Source: Bradyrhizobium sp.
GTDB taxonomy: Bacteria > Pseudomonadota > Alphaproteobacteria > Rhizobiales > Xanthobacteraceae
DNA length: 32,438 bases
Direction: 5' to 3'
Assembly: GCA_028290305.1 (NCBI GenBank)
Contig: JAQGKC010000196.1
Span: 1 to 32,438, forward strand
The notes under the pieces: model-generated
What the model saw: the letters and a program-made list of their open reading frames with translations, nothing else
Told to the model about the DNA's origin: nothing
Database searches by the model: none
In this document: piece by piece, positions 15,243 to 22,193 of the stretch
Position numbering within the stretch: the stretch's first letter is position 1
How the letters are laid out: the number at the start of each line of letters is the position of its first letter
Made by a program: the position numbers and the translations under genes

Positions 15243-15376
15243 CTGACGGCCTGATCGGATTCGCTCTAACTGTTCTTGCGCCGTGCTCGATCACGCTGGC
15301 TCTTGATCTCATATTCAAACGTGAAGAATGGGCTGCGGTTTGGCGGTATCACTTCCCGGAAAGGTTGAAGCCATGA
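15239..15376 (+). CDS. small single-pass membrane protein
   Basis: 45 residues from ATG 15239 (ATGA overlap). One hydrophobic span at about 5-25, then a charged RREEW/YHFPERLKP-type tail. It may associate with the inner membrane; function unknown. Confidence 0.5.
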   Translation: MTDGLIGFALTVLAPCSITLALDLIFKREEWAAVWRYHFPERLKP

Positions 15377-15528
15377 GCAAAAACCAGAGTGTGGACTGCG
15401 CAGTTTGCGGTCGCAACTGCAAATGGGTGCCTGCCGATCCAGATTGTTACGCGCCGGAGAAGTTTGGTGGCTGGTATTGCAAGCCTTGCGATATGTTCAC
15501 CGAAACAGATGTTGAGGTAGAGGATTAA
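15373..15528 (+). CDS. small zinc-ribbon peptide
   Basis: 51 residues from ATG 15373. CAVC and CKPC pairs at residues about 9-12 and 36-39, with an extra Cys in each half, suggest a zinc ribbon. Acidic C-terminus. Overlaps the preceding gene by 4 bp. Function unknown. Confidence 0.58.
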   Translation: MSKNQSVDCAVCGRNCKWVPADPDCYAPEKFGGWYCKPCDMFTETDVEVED

Positions 15529-15531
15529 GCC

Positions 15532-15834
15532 ATGAAAAACGATGACATCTGCACCGAAGGCCAGGACAAGCTGGTCAGGTTCTTTTGGTGCGCGCTCGTT
15601 ATTTCCGCGGCGATCTTCTTCATATGGTGGGGATTGTCGCCGGCCTCCGCTCAAGTCTCCTCGCGATGCCTCCGAGATGAGGGCTGCTGCCGCCACATCG
15701 GAGGCCTGTATGTACAATTTCGTGACGACTTGATGCCACACTGTTCCAGCACCTCCGGTCCCGCCTGCGTTCCTAAGGGCGCGGCATTTATCCGCGCGGA
15801 GAAGAAGTGCAAGGCACAAGCGAGGAGGCGATGA
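15532..15834 (+). CDS. Cys-rich exported or membrane-anchored protein
   Basis: 100 residues. A hydrophobic segment at 17-34 ends in SPASA-Q, a plausible signal peptidase site after residue 40. The remaining 60 residues carry six cysteines (including CC near 52) and look like a small disulfide-bonded periplasmic domain. A phage protein that reaches the periplasm could alter the cell surface, but nothing shows the target. Confidence 0.6.
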   Translation: MKNDDICTEGQDKLVRFFWCALVISAAIFFIWWGLSPASAQVSSRCLRDEGCCRHIGGLYVQFRDDLMPHCSSTSGPACVPKGAAFIRAEKKCKAQARRR

Positions 15835-16166
15835 TGCACACGAGAGATAGGTTGGCAGCCGAACTTCGGAAGGTCGCTGCAATCGCTGGCATCCATAACG
15901 CCGCGAAGTATGAGGCATTCGCTGCCAGAGCCGCTACCGGCGAGTTTGACGACTATGCCGACACATACATTTGCCCGATCACTCAACTCTATTCCGAGCT
16001 GACGGCGGCGGGCTTCACCAAATTTGCGGCCCGCGTCGCGAACGGTGAGTTCGACGCGACGAAGGAAGAAAGCGACGAATGGGCGCGCAGCCCATCTGGA
16101 CAGGACGCCGCAAAGCGGCTCCCGCCAGAAATGCGCGAGATTTTCGGCCTGAAACTGAACAACTAG
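15831..16166 (+). CDS. hypothetical protein with internal repeat
   Basis: 111 residues; ATG 15831 overlaps the previous TGA and ATG 15834 is equally possible. Two similar stretches, FAARAATGEFDDYAD (about 30) and FAARVANGEFDATKE (about 63), show an internal duplication of about 35 residues. Helical and soluble. Function unknown. Confidence 0.6.
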   Translation: MMHTRDRLAAELRKVAAIAGIHNAAKYEAFAARAATGEFDDYADTYICPITQLYSELTAAGFTKFAARVANGEFDATKEESDEWARSPSGQDAAKRLPPEMREIFGLKLNN

Positions 16167-16176
16167 GAGAACCGCA

Positions 16177-16416
16177 ATGCCGCCTGAGATCAGCAACCAA
16201 GAAGCTATCGAAATGATGAACCGCTGCAAGCAAGAGATTATCGGCATGCGCGCAACAATCGACCGCCTCAAGCCCAAAGCCGATGCCTATGACAACATCG
16301 CGGTTGTTCTGCGCCTGCTACCGCAACAGAGCGTCGGCATGGGAGAGGACGTGGTTTGGACTTTGGATAAGCGCATCCGTGAGCTGACCCCGCCACCCGC
16401 TGACGCTACGGCCTGA
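16177..16416 (+). CDS. small coiled-coil protein
   Basis: 79 residues, with AGGAGA 6 nt upstream of ATG 16177. Heptad-like helix MNRCKQEIIGMRATIDRLKPKADAYD in the N-terminal half. It resembles short phage peptides of the EIxxLR-x-AIDxLxP-KAxAYD kind, which have no known role. Confidence 0.6.
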   Translation: MPPEISNQEAIEMMNRCKQEIIGMRATIDRLKPKADAYDNIAVVLRLLPQQSVGMGEDVVWTLDKRIRELTPPPADATA

Positions 16417-16423
16417 GGAAGCG

Positions 16424-16540
16424 ATGACCCCCGCCATCCTCGCAATCGCCATCAGCGCAGCGCTCGTGATCGGGCTGCTGTTGCTTGTTCAACGGATTCC
16501 AATTCGCGAAAGCTATCTCGGGACTTCGGTCGGGGAGTGA
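16424..16540 (+). CDS. 38-residue membrane peptide
   Basis: ATG 16424 to TGA 16540, with GAGGAAG upstream. Residues 4-22 are almost all Ala, Ile, Leu and Val, a clear membrane span, followed by a short basic/polar tail. Too short for homology by eye; ribosome site and packing make it likely. Confidence 0.5.
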   Translation: MTPAILAIAISAALVIGLLLLVQRIPIRESYLGTSVGE

Positions 16541-16571
16541 ACTCGTTGGCAAGACATGAAGGAGCGGTGAA

Positions 16572-16811
16572 ATGACGAAATTTAAACCAACACCATATGA
16601 CCTGACGCAGCCCGCCGAATTGATCCGGCTGCTGCGCGAGTGTCGCGGCTATCTGCATACGTGCCGACGCGATCATCACGGTACAGACTTTCAGGGCCGC
16701 GAGTTCGCCATGGAGGCGATCGATAAAATCTGCAACGGCGAGGTACGGGTGACAATCCAACCCCCCGACTCCTCCCTGACAAGCACCGATAACATGGGAT
16801 GGCCGGAATGA
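16572..16811 (+). CDS. small hypothetical protein
   Basis: 79 residues, preceded by GGAGCGG. The middle carries LIRLLRECRGYLHTC and two neighbouring His (DHHGTDF), and the end overlaps the next gene by 4 bp. No recognised domain. Confidence 0.58.
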   Translation: MTKFKPTPYDLTQPAELIRLLRECRGYLHTCRRDHHGTDFQGREFAMEAIDKICNGEVRVTIQPPDSSLTSTDNMGWPE

Positions 16812-17107
16812 GCCTAATCGCACTTCCAGAGTTTCCCGTGATGACGCCTTATGGCCCAGCCACATGCATCGGAATGTTGGACGCCGACAACGTCGAATGG
16901 CCGACATGGAACGAAAAAACGCAAGAGATGTGGTTTTTCACCAATCCGAATATTAGAAGGCGCGCAAACGCGACGAACGGGTTGCAATCATACTCGCCAT
17001 TTACGCGACTGAACCACGTGCATCTCTTTCACATCAAGCGCTACATCGAGGGCGGCTGGCTTCCATCGAACTACGATCCACTCAAGACGGAGACGTGGCC
17101 ATTATGA
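16808..17107 (+). CDS. hypothetical protein, aromatic-rich
   Basis: 99 residues from ATG 16808 in an ATGA overlap; ATG 16799 in frame would add three residues. Strand-rich and high in Trp, Phe, Tyr and His (WPTWNEKTQEMWFF, HVHLFHIKRYIEGGWLPSNYDP). Phage hypothetical; no function assigned. Confidence 0.6.
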   Translation: MSLIALPEFPVMTPYGPATCIGMLDADNVEWPTWNEKTQEMWFFTNPNIRRRANATNGLQSYSPFTRLNHVHLFHIKRYIEGGWLPSNYDPLKTETWPL

Positions 17108-17277
17108 CCAACCAACCTCAACCAGACCAACATCTTCACCGTGACGTTGTTTGCGGCAACTGTGAATGGATCGGCGAAAGCGGCGAGCTAATCGCAAGTG
17201 ATTTTCTCCGATGCCCAAAATGCAATAGCACTCGCGTCGGATACGTCATTGCGGAGACTTCAGAGGAACTACAATGA
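17104..17277 (+). CDS. small zinc-ribbon protein
   Basis: 57 residues from ATG 17104 (ATGA overlap). CGNC at about 17-20 and CPKC at about 37-40 form a typical zinc ribbon with one Trp after the first pair. It could bind RNA, DNA or protein. Overlaps the MazG-like gene by 4 bp. Confidence 0.62.
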   Translation: MTNQPQPDQHLHRDVVCGNCEWIGESGELIASDFLRCPKCNSTRVGYVIAETSEELQ

Positions 17278-17999
17278 CCACTCGACCAGACCGACAGAAC
17301 GGGGATGGGCTGCCGGAATTGACGCCTGATTTTCTACAGCGCGCCGCAACCAATCTGGAGTTTGTGTTCATGAACGGCGACAACCTGACTGACGCCCAAT
17401 TGAAGGTCGTAAATCAGAGCGTCGCTTATCTAAAAATCCTCGCAACCCGCAACGCCGCATCCCTCCCCCAAGAAACCCTTGACCGCCTTGCATCGCTCGG
17501 GGCTTCGCAGGAAGAGATTGACGCGGCTCTGGCGAAGGTTGGCGCGGGCCGTGATGGCGCAGATGGCGCGGAAGACTTTGGCGATATGCCATCGGCATAT
17601 CTTGTAGCAAAACGCACCGCCCCACCAAAGCCAGCGCCTGATGCGATGCGGGAGGCGTTGGACGCTCGCCAGCGGGTCGTAATTGAATGGGGTGAGCGTT
17701 GCTTCGGCATCGATCATATGCGCGACAAGATTGTACGTGCGGCCCGTTTCTTCGAAGAAGCTGCTGAACTGGTGCAGGCAGTTGGCCTTTCACGCGACCA
17801 CGCGATGCGTGCATTTGATCATGTCTATTCACGAGAAGCCGGGACGCCTGCACAAGAGGCCGGTGGCGTAGCAAATACACTTATGGCGCTATGTGGCGCC
17901 ATCGACTTGTCTTTCGACGAATGTCGGAACCATCTAACCACCACGGCGCGGATCAGACAAAGGTCCGCGCTGTCAAACCATGCGCAGACGGAGATTTAG
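17274..17999 (+). CDS. MazG-like protein with long N-terminal extension
   Basis: 241 residues. The C-terminal 100 residues match phage MazG-like NTP pyrophosphohydrolases: RFFEEAAELVQAVG with Glu161, Glu162 and Glu165, then AQEAGGVANTLMAL (195-206), where the usual ExxD second motif reads E-x-x-G, so one metal ligand may be lost. MazG enzymes hydrolyse NTPs, including (p)ppGpp precursors or modified dNTPs. The N-terminal 130 residues are a helical, unrelated extension. Confidence 0.7.
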   Translation: MTTRPDRQNGDGLPELTPDFLQRAATNLEFVFMNGDNLTDAQLKVVNQSVAYLKILATRNAASLPQETLDRLASLGASQEEIDAALAKVGAGRDGADGAEDFGDMPSAYLVAKRTAPPKPAPDAMREALDARQRVVIEWGERCFGIDHMRDKIVRAARFFEEAAELVQAVGLSRDHAMRAFDHVYSREAGTPAQEAGGVANTLMALCGAIDLSFDECRNHLTTTARIRQRSALSNHAQTEI

Positions 18000-18001
18000 A
18001 A

Positions 18002-18289
18002 ATGCCAGAAGCCATCGTAAACGGTATTCGTCGTCAACTTCCGCCGGAACGCCCGCGTGACACACCTCCGTTCAACTTCCACTTTCGACTCCCGACCGCG
18101 GGCATGTTCCTCACCTGTTACGCCGCAGTTTGGCTCATCGGGGGCGTCATCATTTTTCGGTCGACGGAGCGTCTGCCGTTCTTGACGGTTTCGGCGTGGA
18201 ACATGCTTTTCGTTTTCATCAATCTGTTCGGCACTGTGATTGCAGCAGCCTCAGGATGGGTCCCGTGGCGGGATGCCGATGACCACTAG
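18002..18289 (+). CDS. two-span membrane protein
   Basis: 95 residues from ATG 18002. Polar, Pro-rich N-terminus, then hydrophobic spans at about 33-52 and 68-87 with a short acidic tail. A hairpin topology like that of small holins or superinfection-exclusion proteins is possible, but the lysis cassette is elsewhere, so I call it membrane protein of unknown role. Confidence 0.58.
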   Translation: MPEAIVNGIRRQLPPERPRDTPPFNFHFRLPTAGMFLTCYAAVWLIGGVIIFRSTERLPFLTVSAWNMLFVFINLFGTVIAAASGWVPWRDADDH

Positions 18290-18367
18290 ATCTAGGGCCC
18301 GCCAGTCCGGACCACTGAGTTTTCTTCCACGCCGGTACGGTAATCATAGAGCGGAGAGGGATTGAGC

Positions 18368-18577
18368 GTGAGCGAAGAAACGATCGAGCGACTTTCGGAA
18401 GCGCTGCTGGCGACCATTGATGAATTCTCGGAGAACAATCGCCTGACGACCGGCGACGCGATGGGCGCACTGTTCTCCACAATGATAAATGCCGCCAAGG
18501 CAAGTCCGCAATATAACCCGAAGCAACTGGTAATCGAGGTCAACGAAAAAATGCGCGCCGCGTTAGGGCTGCAATAA
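18368..18577 (+). CDS. small hypothetical protein
   Basis: 69 residues from GTG 18368, with GGAGAGGG about 6 nt upstream; TTG 18362 is an alternative. Acidic N-terminal helix, then LTTGDAMGALFSTMINAAKA. Last plus-strand gene before the convergent minus-strand block. Function unknown. Confidence 0.58.
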   Translation: MSEETIERLSEALLATIDEFSENNRLTTGDAMGALFSTMINAAKASPQYNPKQLVIEVNEKMRAALGLQ

Positions 18578-18637
18578 AATGCCCTGCCAGATAACCAGTC
18601 GCATGCATCTTCACACGGGTATGGCAGTAGTCCGCAA

Positions 18638-18841
18638 TCATTCGTCAAGATCAGGCGCGTTGAACTTGCGCGGTTCCTGCCTCCAATCGCCTTCTGCGAA
18701 GATCACGATATCGTCTTGAGCTATCTCTCGCGCCGCTCTTCGGTCATACCAGCGATGAAATACGCGAGGCCCGCCAAAGATGCGAAACGCATTCCAGTAG
18801 CGGTCGTCTCGGAAGCCGATATAGTGAACGACGCGGGGCAT
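18638..18841 (-). CDS. hypothetical phage protein
   Basis: 67 residues starting at 18841. MPRVVHYIGFRDDRYWNA opens a pattern common to phage proteins of rhizobia, with a HRWYDRRAAREI segment and an acidic IVIFAEGD strand. Lies downstream of a terminator hairpin, so it may have its own promoter or depend on read-through. Function unknown. Confidence 0.68.
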   Translation of the reverse strand: MPRVVHYIGFRDDRYWNAFRIFGGPRVFHRWYDRRAAREIAQDDIVIFAEGDWRQEPRKFNAPDLDE

Positions 18842-18853
18842 GTCTCACCATAG

Positions 18854-18887
18854 CAGAAAATCCGCGCCAACCCGAAGGCTGGCGCGG
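18854..18887 (-). terminator. rho-independent terminator
   Basis: An 8-bp perfect stem, CCGCGCCA/TGGCGCGG (18862-18869 with 18880-18887), is followed on the minus strand by ATTTTCT. It would end transcription of the lysis block after the gene at 18910-19308. Confidence 0.75.
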
Positions 18888-18909
18888 CTGATGATGATTG
18901 CGAAAATGC

Positions 18910-19308
18910 TTACGGTATTAAAAACGCCTTGAGATTATCCCTCTCCTTGTCGACATCGCGAAGGTCGTCGTCGATCTGCTCGATGCGTTCCTGCAATACG
19001 CGGCGGGTTGAGGCATCCGATGCGAACTTCAATTGCTCGCCCAAATTCCACCGGGCATTGCGCAGGCCTTCGCGGCGCAGCCTGTTCAATTGCAGGCGCG
19101 TCTCCCCGCTTTCCCGCTGCAGCGAGCCGATCCGCGTGGTTGCGATCTGCAGCGCGGAATCTACCCTGTCATTGACGTAGGCATGTGAAGCGAGCGCGAA
19201 GGGCGATGCATTAATTGCTGCGAGCGCCCCTCCGCCAGCCACCAGGGCCGTGACGACGCCGGCGATCAAGCGGACCTTGAGGCTGAGGGATCGGAGTGTA
19301 AGCTGCAT
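18910..19308 (-). CDS. membrane-anchored coiled-coil protein
   Basis: 132 residues starting at 19308. One membrane span at about 13-31, then a long charged helix from about 45 to 125 with heptad character (RIGSLQRESGETRLQLNRL, RVLQERIEQIDDDLRDVDKE). Last gene of the lysis operon, 2 bp after the outer spanin gene. Its layout resembles an inner-membrane spanin or a phage membrane accessory protein; which is unclear. Confidence 0.62.
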   Translation of the reverse strand: MQLTLRSLSLKVRLIAGVVTALVAGGGALAAINASPFALASHAYVNDRVDSALQIATTRIGSLQRESGETRLQLNRLRREGLRNARWNLGEQLKFASDASTRRVLQERIEQIDDDLRDVDKERDNLKAFLIP

Positions 19309-19310
19309 GG

Positions 19311-19592
19311 CTATTTCCGTTTGAGGCGCAGGCGCCAGTCGAGTTTGCGCCTACCGTCACCCCAGCAGCGCTTGAGCGCGCCGACGCGATTGTGGACCCG
19401 TATCTGCTGGATGGTGCCCATCGTATCGTTCAGATAATCGAACTCGATCGACCGCCAGCCTGCGCACCGCGCCTTACTGTCGGACGGGCGGCTCCCCGCG
19501 GTTACGGTTGAACGGGTCGCTTCGAAGCAGTTCGCGAGAGGCAGGCACAGGGCCGATAGAATCAACAGCCTTGTCGCGAGCCTGTTCGCCAT
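19311..19592 (-). CDS. probable outer-membrane spanin lipoprotein (Rz1-like)
   Basis: 93 residues from ATG 19592. The N-terminus is a lipoprotein signal: basic MANRLATR, hydrophobic core, and LANC with Cys22 as the lipidated residue (Asn at -1 is less usual). The start lies inside the neighbouring two-span membrane gene in another frame, with 119 bp shared, which is the classic overlapping Rz/Rz1 arrangement. Outer spanins join the inner partner to fuse the membranes at lysis. The mature part is basic and not Pro-rich, which is atypical. A longer in-frame reading to 19667 lacks the signal at its N-terminus. Confidence 0.6.
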   Translation of the reverse strand: MANRLATRLLILSALCLPLANCFEATRSTVTAGSRPSDSKARCAGWRSIEFDYLNDTMGTIQQIRVHNRVGALKRCWGDGRRKLDWRLRLKRK

Positions 19593-19851
19593 TGTCAGTT
19601 TCCTTGACCAATGCCACGTCCCATTGGCGCTTGCATTCGTCGAATCCGTTTTTATAACCATGGGCAATTGCTCCCATCAGAGTGAAGGCGACCACTGCGA
19701 CGCAGATGGCCCATTTGCGAAGATCGGTAATGAAGTCGAATTGTTTTGGAAGCAGGACGGCGATAGCCACAGCGGCAAATCCGACCAGCATATCAATGCC
19801 GGCCCACCCGAAAAGGAAATGCCAGACGGCTTTAACTACACTAAGCAACAT
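19474..19851 (-). CDS. probable inner-membrane spanin (Rz-like)
   Basis: 125 residues starting at 19851. Spans at about 17-34 and 46-63, then a charged periplasmic helix (YKNGFDECKRQWDVALVKETDNGEQARDKA). Two spans rather than one is unusual for an inner spanin, but position after endolysin and the overlapping lipoprotein gene favour the call. Overlaps the upstream small gene by 11 bp. Confidence 0.58.
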   Translation of the reverse strand: MLLSVVKAVWHFLFGWAGIDMLVGFAAVAIAVLLPKQFDFITDLRKWAICVAVVAFTLMGAIAHGYKNGFDECKRQWDVALVKETDNGEQARDKAVDSIGPVPASRELLRSDPFNRNRGEPPVRQ

Positions 19852-19945
19852 GACGAGGCTCCGGTTCGGTTGCGCACCACAAGCCGAGCAAGCTGAACAC
19901 GCCTAGCCACACGTACAACGGCCACATGATCTCGCTCAGGTGCAT
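19841..19945 (-). CDS. 34-residue membrane peptide in the lysis cassette
   Basis: ATG 19945 overlaps the end of the endolysin gene by 10 bp and the TAG lies inside the next gene start. One hydrophobic span at about 9-25, then a short polar tail. It could be a small holin or antiholin component. A longer in-frame reading to 20032 would run inside the endolysin gene. Confidence 0.48.
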   Translation of the reverse strand: MHLSEIMWPLYVWLGVFSLLGLWCATEPEPRHVA

Positions 19946-20565
19946 TTGCGCCACCAGGGGCATTTGGCTGGCGGTGCCGCAGCTGCGGCCGGCGCCGCGC
20001 TCGCAAGCCTGGTGGCGTCGTGCAAATACCATTCGCTCTTGGGATCGCTCAGGCCCTCAAGGCACAGGGCGCGTTCGCTCTTACGCTTGTCGCCGTATAG
20101 CTCGCCGGCTCGGCGATCAATCAACCCCGGAAGAACATTGCCGTTGCCGCGGACAATCCAGCCGTTGAAAGCGTCACAGCCGTCTTTTATATTGCCCGCG
20201 TTCATGCGGGCGAGCATCGGAGATTTACAAACCCGCGGCGGCCCCGCGTTCCACGCCGCGTCGACTAGCGACGCCACGGTTTTGGTGGGAAGCGCGACGT
20301 GGATGCAGGGATCGATTTGGTCGAGATACCGCTGAAGTTTTGCAGCAAACCCCTTGTCGCACTCTTGTTTGGTGAATTTCTGCCCCGGCTTCACTGTTTT
20401 GTCGTCGACGGGGGTGAAGCCGTAGCACCACGTGAGAGGGTGCCCGGTCCCAACCTTGTCGTACCGAGCCACCTTGTCCATGCCCTCCCATGTCGGCGTG
20501 AAGGCAACGCAGCAAGCGATGACGCCAGCAGACGCGGCCGTGGCGACTGATTTTTTGACGCTCAT
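19936..20565 (-). CDS. GH24 endolysin (T4-type lysozyme)
   Basis: 209 residues starting at 20565. The catalytic pattern is Glu27 (TWEGMDKV), Asp36 (RYDKVG) and Thr45 (HPLTWCYG), as in phage GH24 muramidases that cut the MurNAc-GlcNAc bond. AAWNAGP near 106 and RRAGE near 150 are also typical. The N-terminal 20 residues are Ala/Val-rich and may be a signal-anchor-release or signal segment, so export may be Sec-dependent. A low-complexity Ala/Pro region precedes the C-terminus. Overlaps the holin gene by 4 bp. Confidence 0.9.
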   Translation of the reverse strand: MSVKKSVATAASAGVIACCVAFTPTWEGMDKVARYDKVGTGHPLTWCYGFTPVDDKTVKPGQKFTKQECDKGFAAKLQRYLDQIDPCIHVALPTKTVASLVDAAWNAGPPRVCKSPMLARMNAGNIKDGCDAFNGWIVRGNGNVLPGLIDRRAGELYGDKRKSERALCLEGLSDPKSEWYLHDATRLASAAPAAAAAPPAKCPWWRKCT

Positions 20566-20801
20566 GCTTCCTCTCCTTTCGAGGAAGGCTCAATGGGAAC
20601 GGCAGGAGCCTGCTTAAGCAGCCGCATCGCGCCGATCAGACCGTAGCCCGCCATATTCAGGACCAGGAACAGCCACGGGTTGAGAACGTCGGCGAGCGCC
20701 GCTATGCCGAGCACCGCGCCGTTCAGGACGAAGAAGAAGAGCCCAATGCGGATGCTCCAGAGGCGATGGAGTTCGGTTTTCCAGTTGTCGATAAGTTTCA
20801 T
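20562..20801 (-). CDS. phage holin-like protein, two spans
   Basis: 79 residues starting at 20801. Amphipathic N-terminal helix (LIDNWKTELHRLWSIRI), then membrane spans at about 17-36 and 42-59 and a polar tail. Pattern and position directly before the endolysin fit a class II-type holin that opens the inner membrane. Confidence 0.75.
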   Translation of the reverse strand: MKLIDNWKTELHRLWSIRIGLFFFVLNGAVLGIAALADVLNPWLFLVLNMAGYGLIGAMRLLKQAPAVPIEPSSKGEEA

Positions 20802-20812
20802 CGGACTGTCCC

Positions 20813-20837
20813 AAATAAAAAGCCGCCAAGAGGCGGC
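20813..20837 (-). terminator. rho-independent terminator after tail fibre gene
   Basis: On the minus strand GCCGCC-TCTT-GGCGGC is followed by TTTTTATTT. It lies between the tail fibre stop (20842) and the holin start (20801), so it separates late tail from lysis transcription. Confidence 0.85.
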
Positions 20838-20841
20838 GGCA

Positions 20842-21951
20842 TCACAAAACGCGGATGATGTAATTGCAGGTGATGGTCGGCTGAACGTTGTTATGCGCGT
20901 TACCGCTGCCGAATGAAGTGCCGGTGAACGTCGGCGTCACTGAAGTGCCGGTGAATGTTGGCGTCACTGGCGTGCCGGTGAACGTCCCGGCCCAAGACAG
21001 CGCCGCCGAAATCGCCTTCACCACCGGATTATTCGACCACCCAAAGCCGTTGGTGCCGCCTTGAAGGTTTTGCGCCGCATTGCCGTTAACGAGGATGGTG
21101 TCTGCTCCGCTACTCGATCCGGAAAGGCTGCCGGCCGGCGTAATTGTCGAGATTGTACCGGCGGGCGTAATGGCTGAAATCGTTCCGGCCGGCGTCGTCA
21201 CGGCCAGTTGCGCGGTCGTTAGGGTGTGGCTTTCCAAGCCGCCCGTTGCACCTAGCACCGTCGAGTTGCCGCCGAAGTAGGTTGCGGTCAGCCTGGAGGC
21301 GACAGCTTCCTTGCCCGCAGGGACGCGGCCGCTGAGGTCAGGCAAATTGAACGTTGTCGAACCGTCGCCAACGCCATAGGTCGTGCCGATGAGCCCAAAC
21401 AACGTCGCATAAGTCGTGCGCGATATCGCCGCGCCGTTGGCAAAAGCAAAACTGCTGTTCGGAACCGTCGCCCCGAAGTAGAGCATTCCTCCGCCGATTG
21501 GGACGTTAAACGGGTTGAGATAGAAGTTATGGACCTTCCAGCAGGGTCCTGCAAAGATGAAGGTCGCGGAATAGGTGTTCCCGTCAATCATCGATCCGGT
21601 GGGAACCACCTGATTCAAATTCGTCTTGAGAGCATAGCCTCCGAGCGAGTTGACATTAAGCGTCGGGCTATCGCCGTTGGTCGGCGTGACCACGAACGTC
21701 AGCGTCAACCCATCCATGTCAGCCACAGATGCAATCGACTGCGAGATCGAGAGGGTGTAAGCCGTCGACGTTCCGCCGCAAACGAGAGTTCCGCCAGTAT
21801 CGTCGCGGTACTTCGCAAGGGACGCCATCATGGCCCTTGCGCTGTCGTTTATCGATGACGGCGCCTGACCTTCAGCCCAATTGACGGTCGCGTCCGCGCT
21901 CGCATTCGTTGCGGCGGTCTGACTCCAGTTTTGGAATCCCTGCTTCGCCAT
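20842..21951 (-). CDS. tail fibre protein with collar-like domain
   Basis: 369 residues from ATG 21951 (MAKQGFQNW). The N-terminal WAEGQAPSSINDSARAMMA segment is a usual start of phage tail fibre proteins. GMLYFGATVPNSSFAFANG and TFNLPDLSGRVPAGKE (about 165-220) match the phage tail collar domain. The C-terminal part has two arrays of 9-residue repeats (TPAGTISxI and TPTFTGTSV types) before a hydrophobic end (NYIIRVL). It should recognise the host surface. Confidence 0.85.
   Translation of the reverse strand: MAKQGFQNWSQTAATNASADATVNWAEGQAPSSINDSARAMMASLAKYRDDTGGTLVCGGTSTAYTLSISQSIASVADMDGLTLTFVVTPTNGDSPTLNVNSLGGYALKTNLNQVVPTGSMIDGNTYSATFIFAGPCWKVHNFYLNPFNVPIGGGMLYFGATVPNSSFAFANGAAISRTTYATLFGLIGTTYGVGDGSTTFNLPDLSGRVPAGKEAVASRLTATYFGGNSTVLGATGGLESHTLTTAQLAVTTPAGTISAITPAGTISTITPAGSLSGSSSGADTILVNGNAAQNLQGGTNGFGWSNNPVVKAISAALSWAGTFTGTPVTPTFTGTSVTPTFTGTSFGSGNAHNNVQPTITCNYIIRVL
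20915..20988 (-). repeat. 27-bp tandem repeat in tail fibre gene (array 1)
   Basis: Two full units (20915-20941 and 20942-20968) and a partial third, each 27 bp, differ at two positions. They encode a 9-residue unit of the TPTFTGTSV type near the tail fibre C-terminus. Confidence 0.85.
21131..21205 (-). repeat. 27-bp tandem repeat in tail fibre gene (array 2)
   Basis: Units at 21131-21157 and 21158-21184 and a partial third, starting CCGGCSGGCGT, encode a 9-residue TPAGTISxI unit. Same period as array 1 but unrelated in sequence. Confidence 0.8.
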
Positions 21952-21970
21952 TATCTGACCCCTTAAATGC

Positions 21971-21992
21971 AAAAAGGCCCCGAAAAGGGGCT
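21971..21992 (-). terminator. rho-independent terminator
   Basis: On the minus strand AGCCCC-TTTTC-GGGGCC followed by TTTTT, just upstream of the tail fibre start. With the next hairpin it ends transcription coming from 22194-23870. Confidence 0.75.
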
Positions 21993-22020
21993 GCTGTAGT
22001 TTTGAAAATTGCTCTGATCA

Positions 22021-22052
22021 AAAAGAAAGGCGGCCCGAATGGACCGCCTTTC
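22021..22052 (-). terminator. rho-independent terminator, possibly bidirectional
   Basis: Stem AAAGGCGG/CCGCCTTT with a 10-nt loop; on the minus strand it is followed by CTTTTT. The 140 bp between here and the stop at 22194 hold GC-rich short repeats (CTCCGGGCC-type) and no gene. Confidence 0.75.
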
Positions 22053-22193
22053 CGTTAGCCTTGCCCTGACTGGCCGCGCCAACCAAGCCGCCGCCAAGCC
22101 GCTCCGGGCCACTCCGGGCCATGCCCCGCCTGCCGTGTTTCGCTTTCGCGCGCGAGGTTGATTAAGAGAACTCTCGCCGTAACTCAGTCCCGC

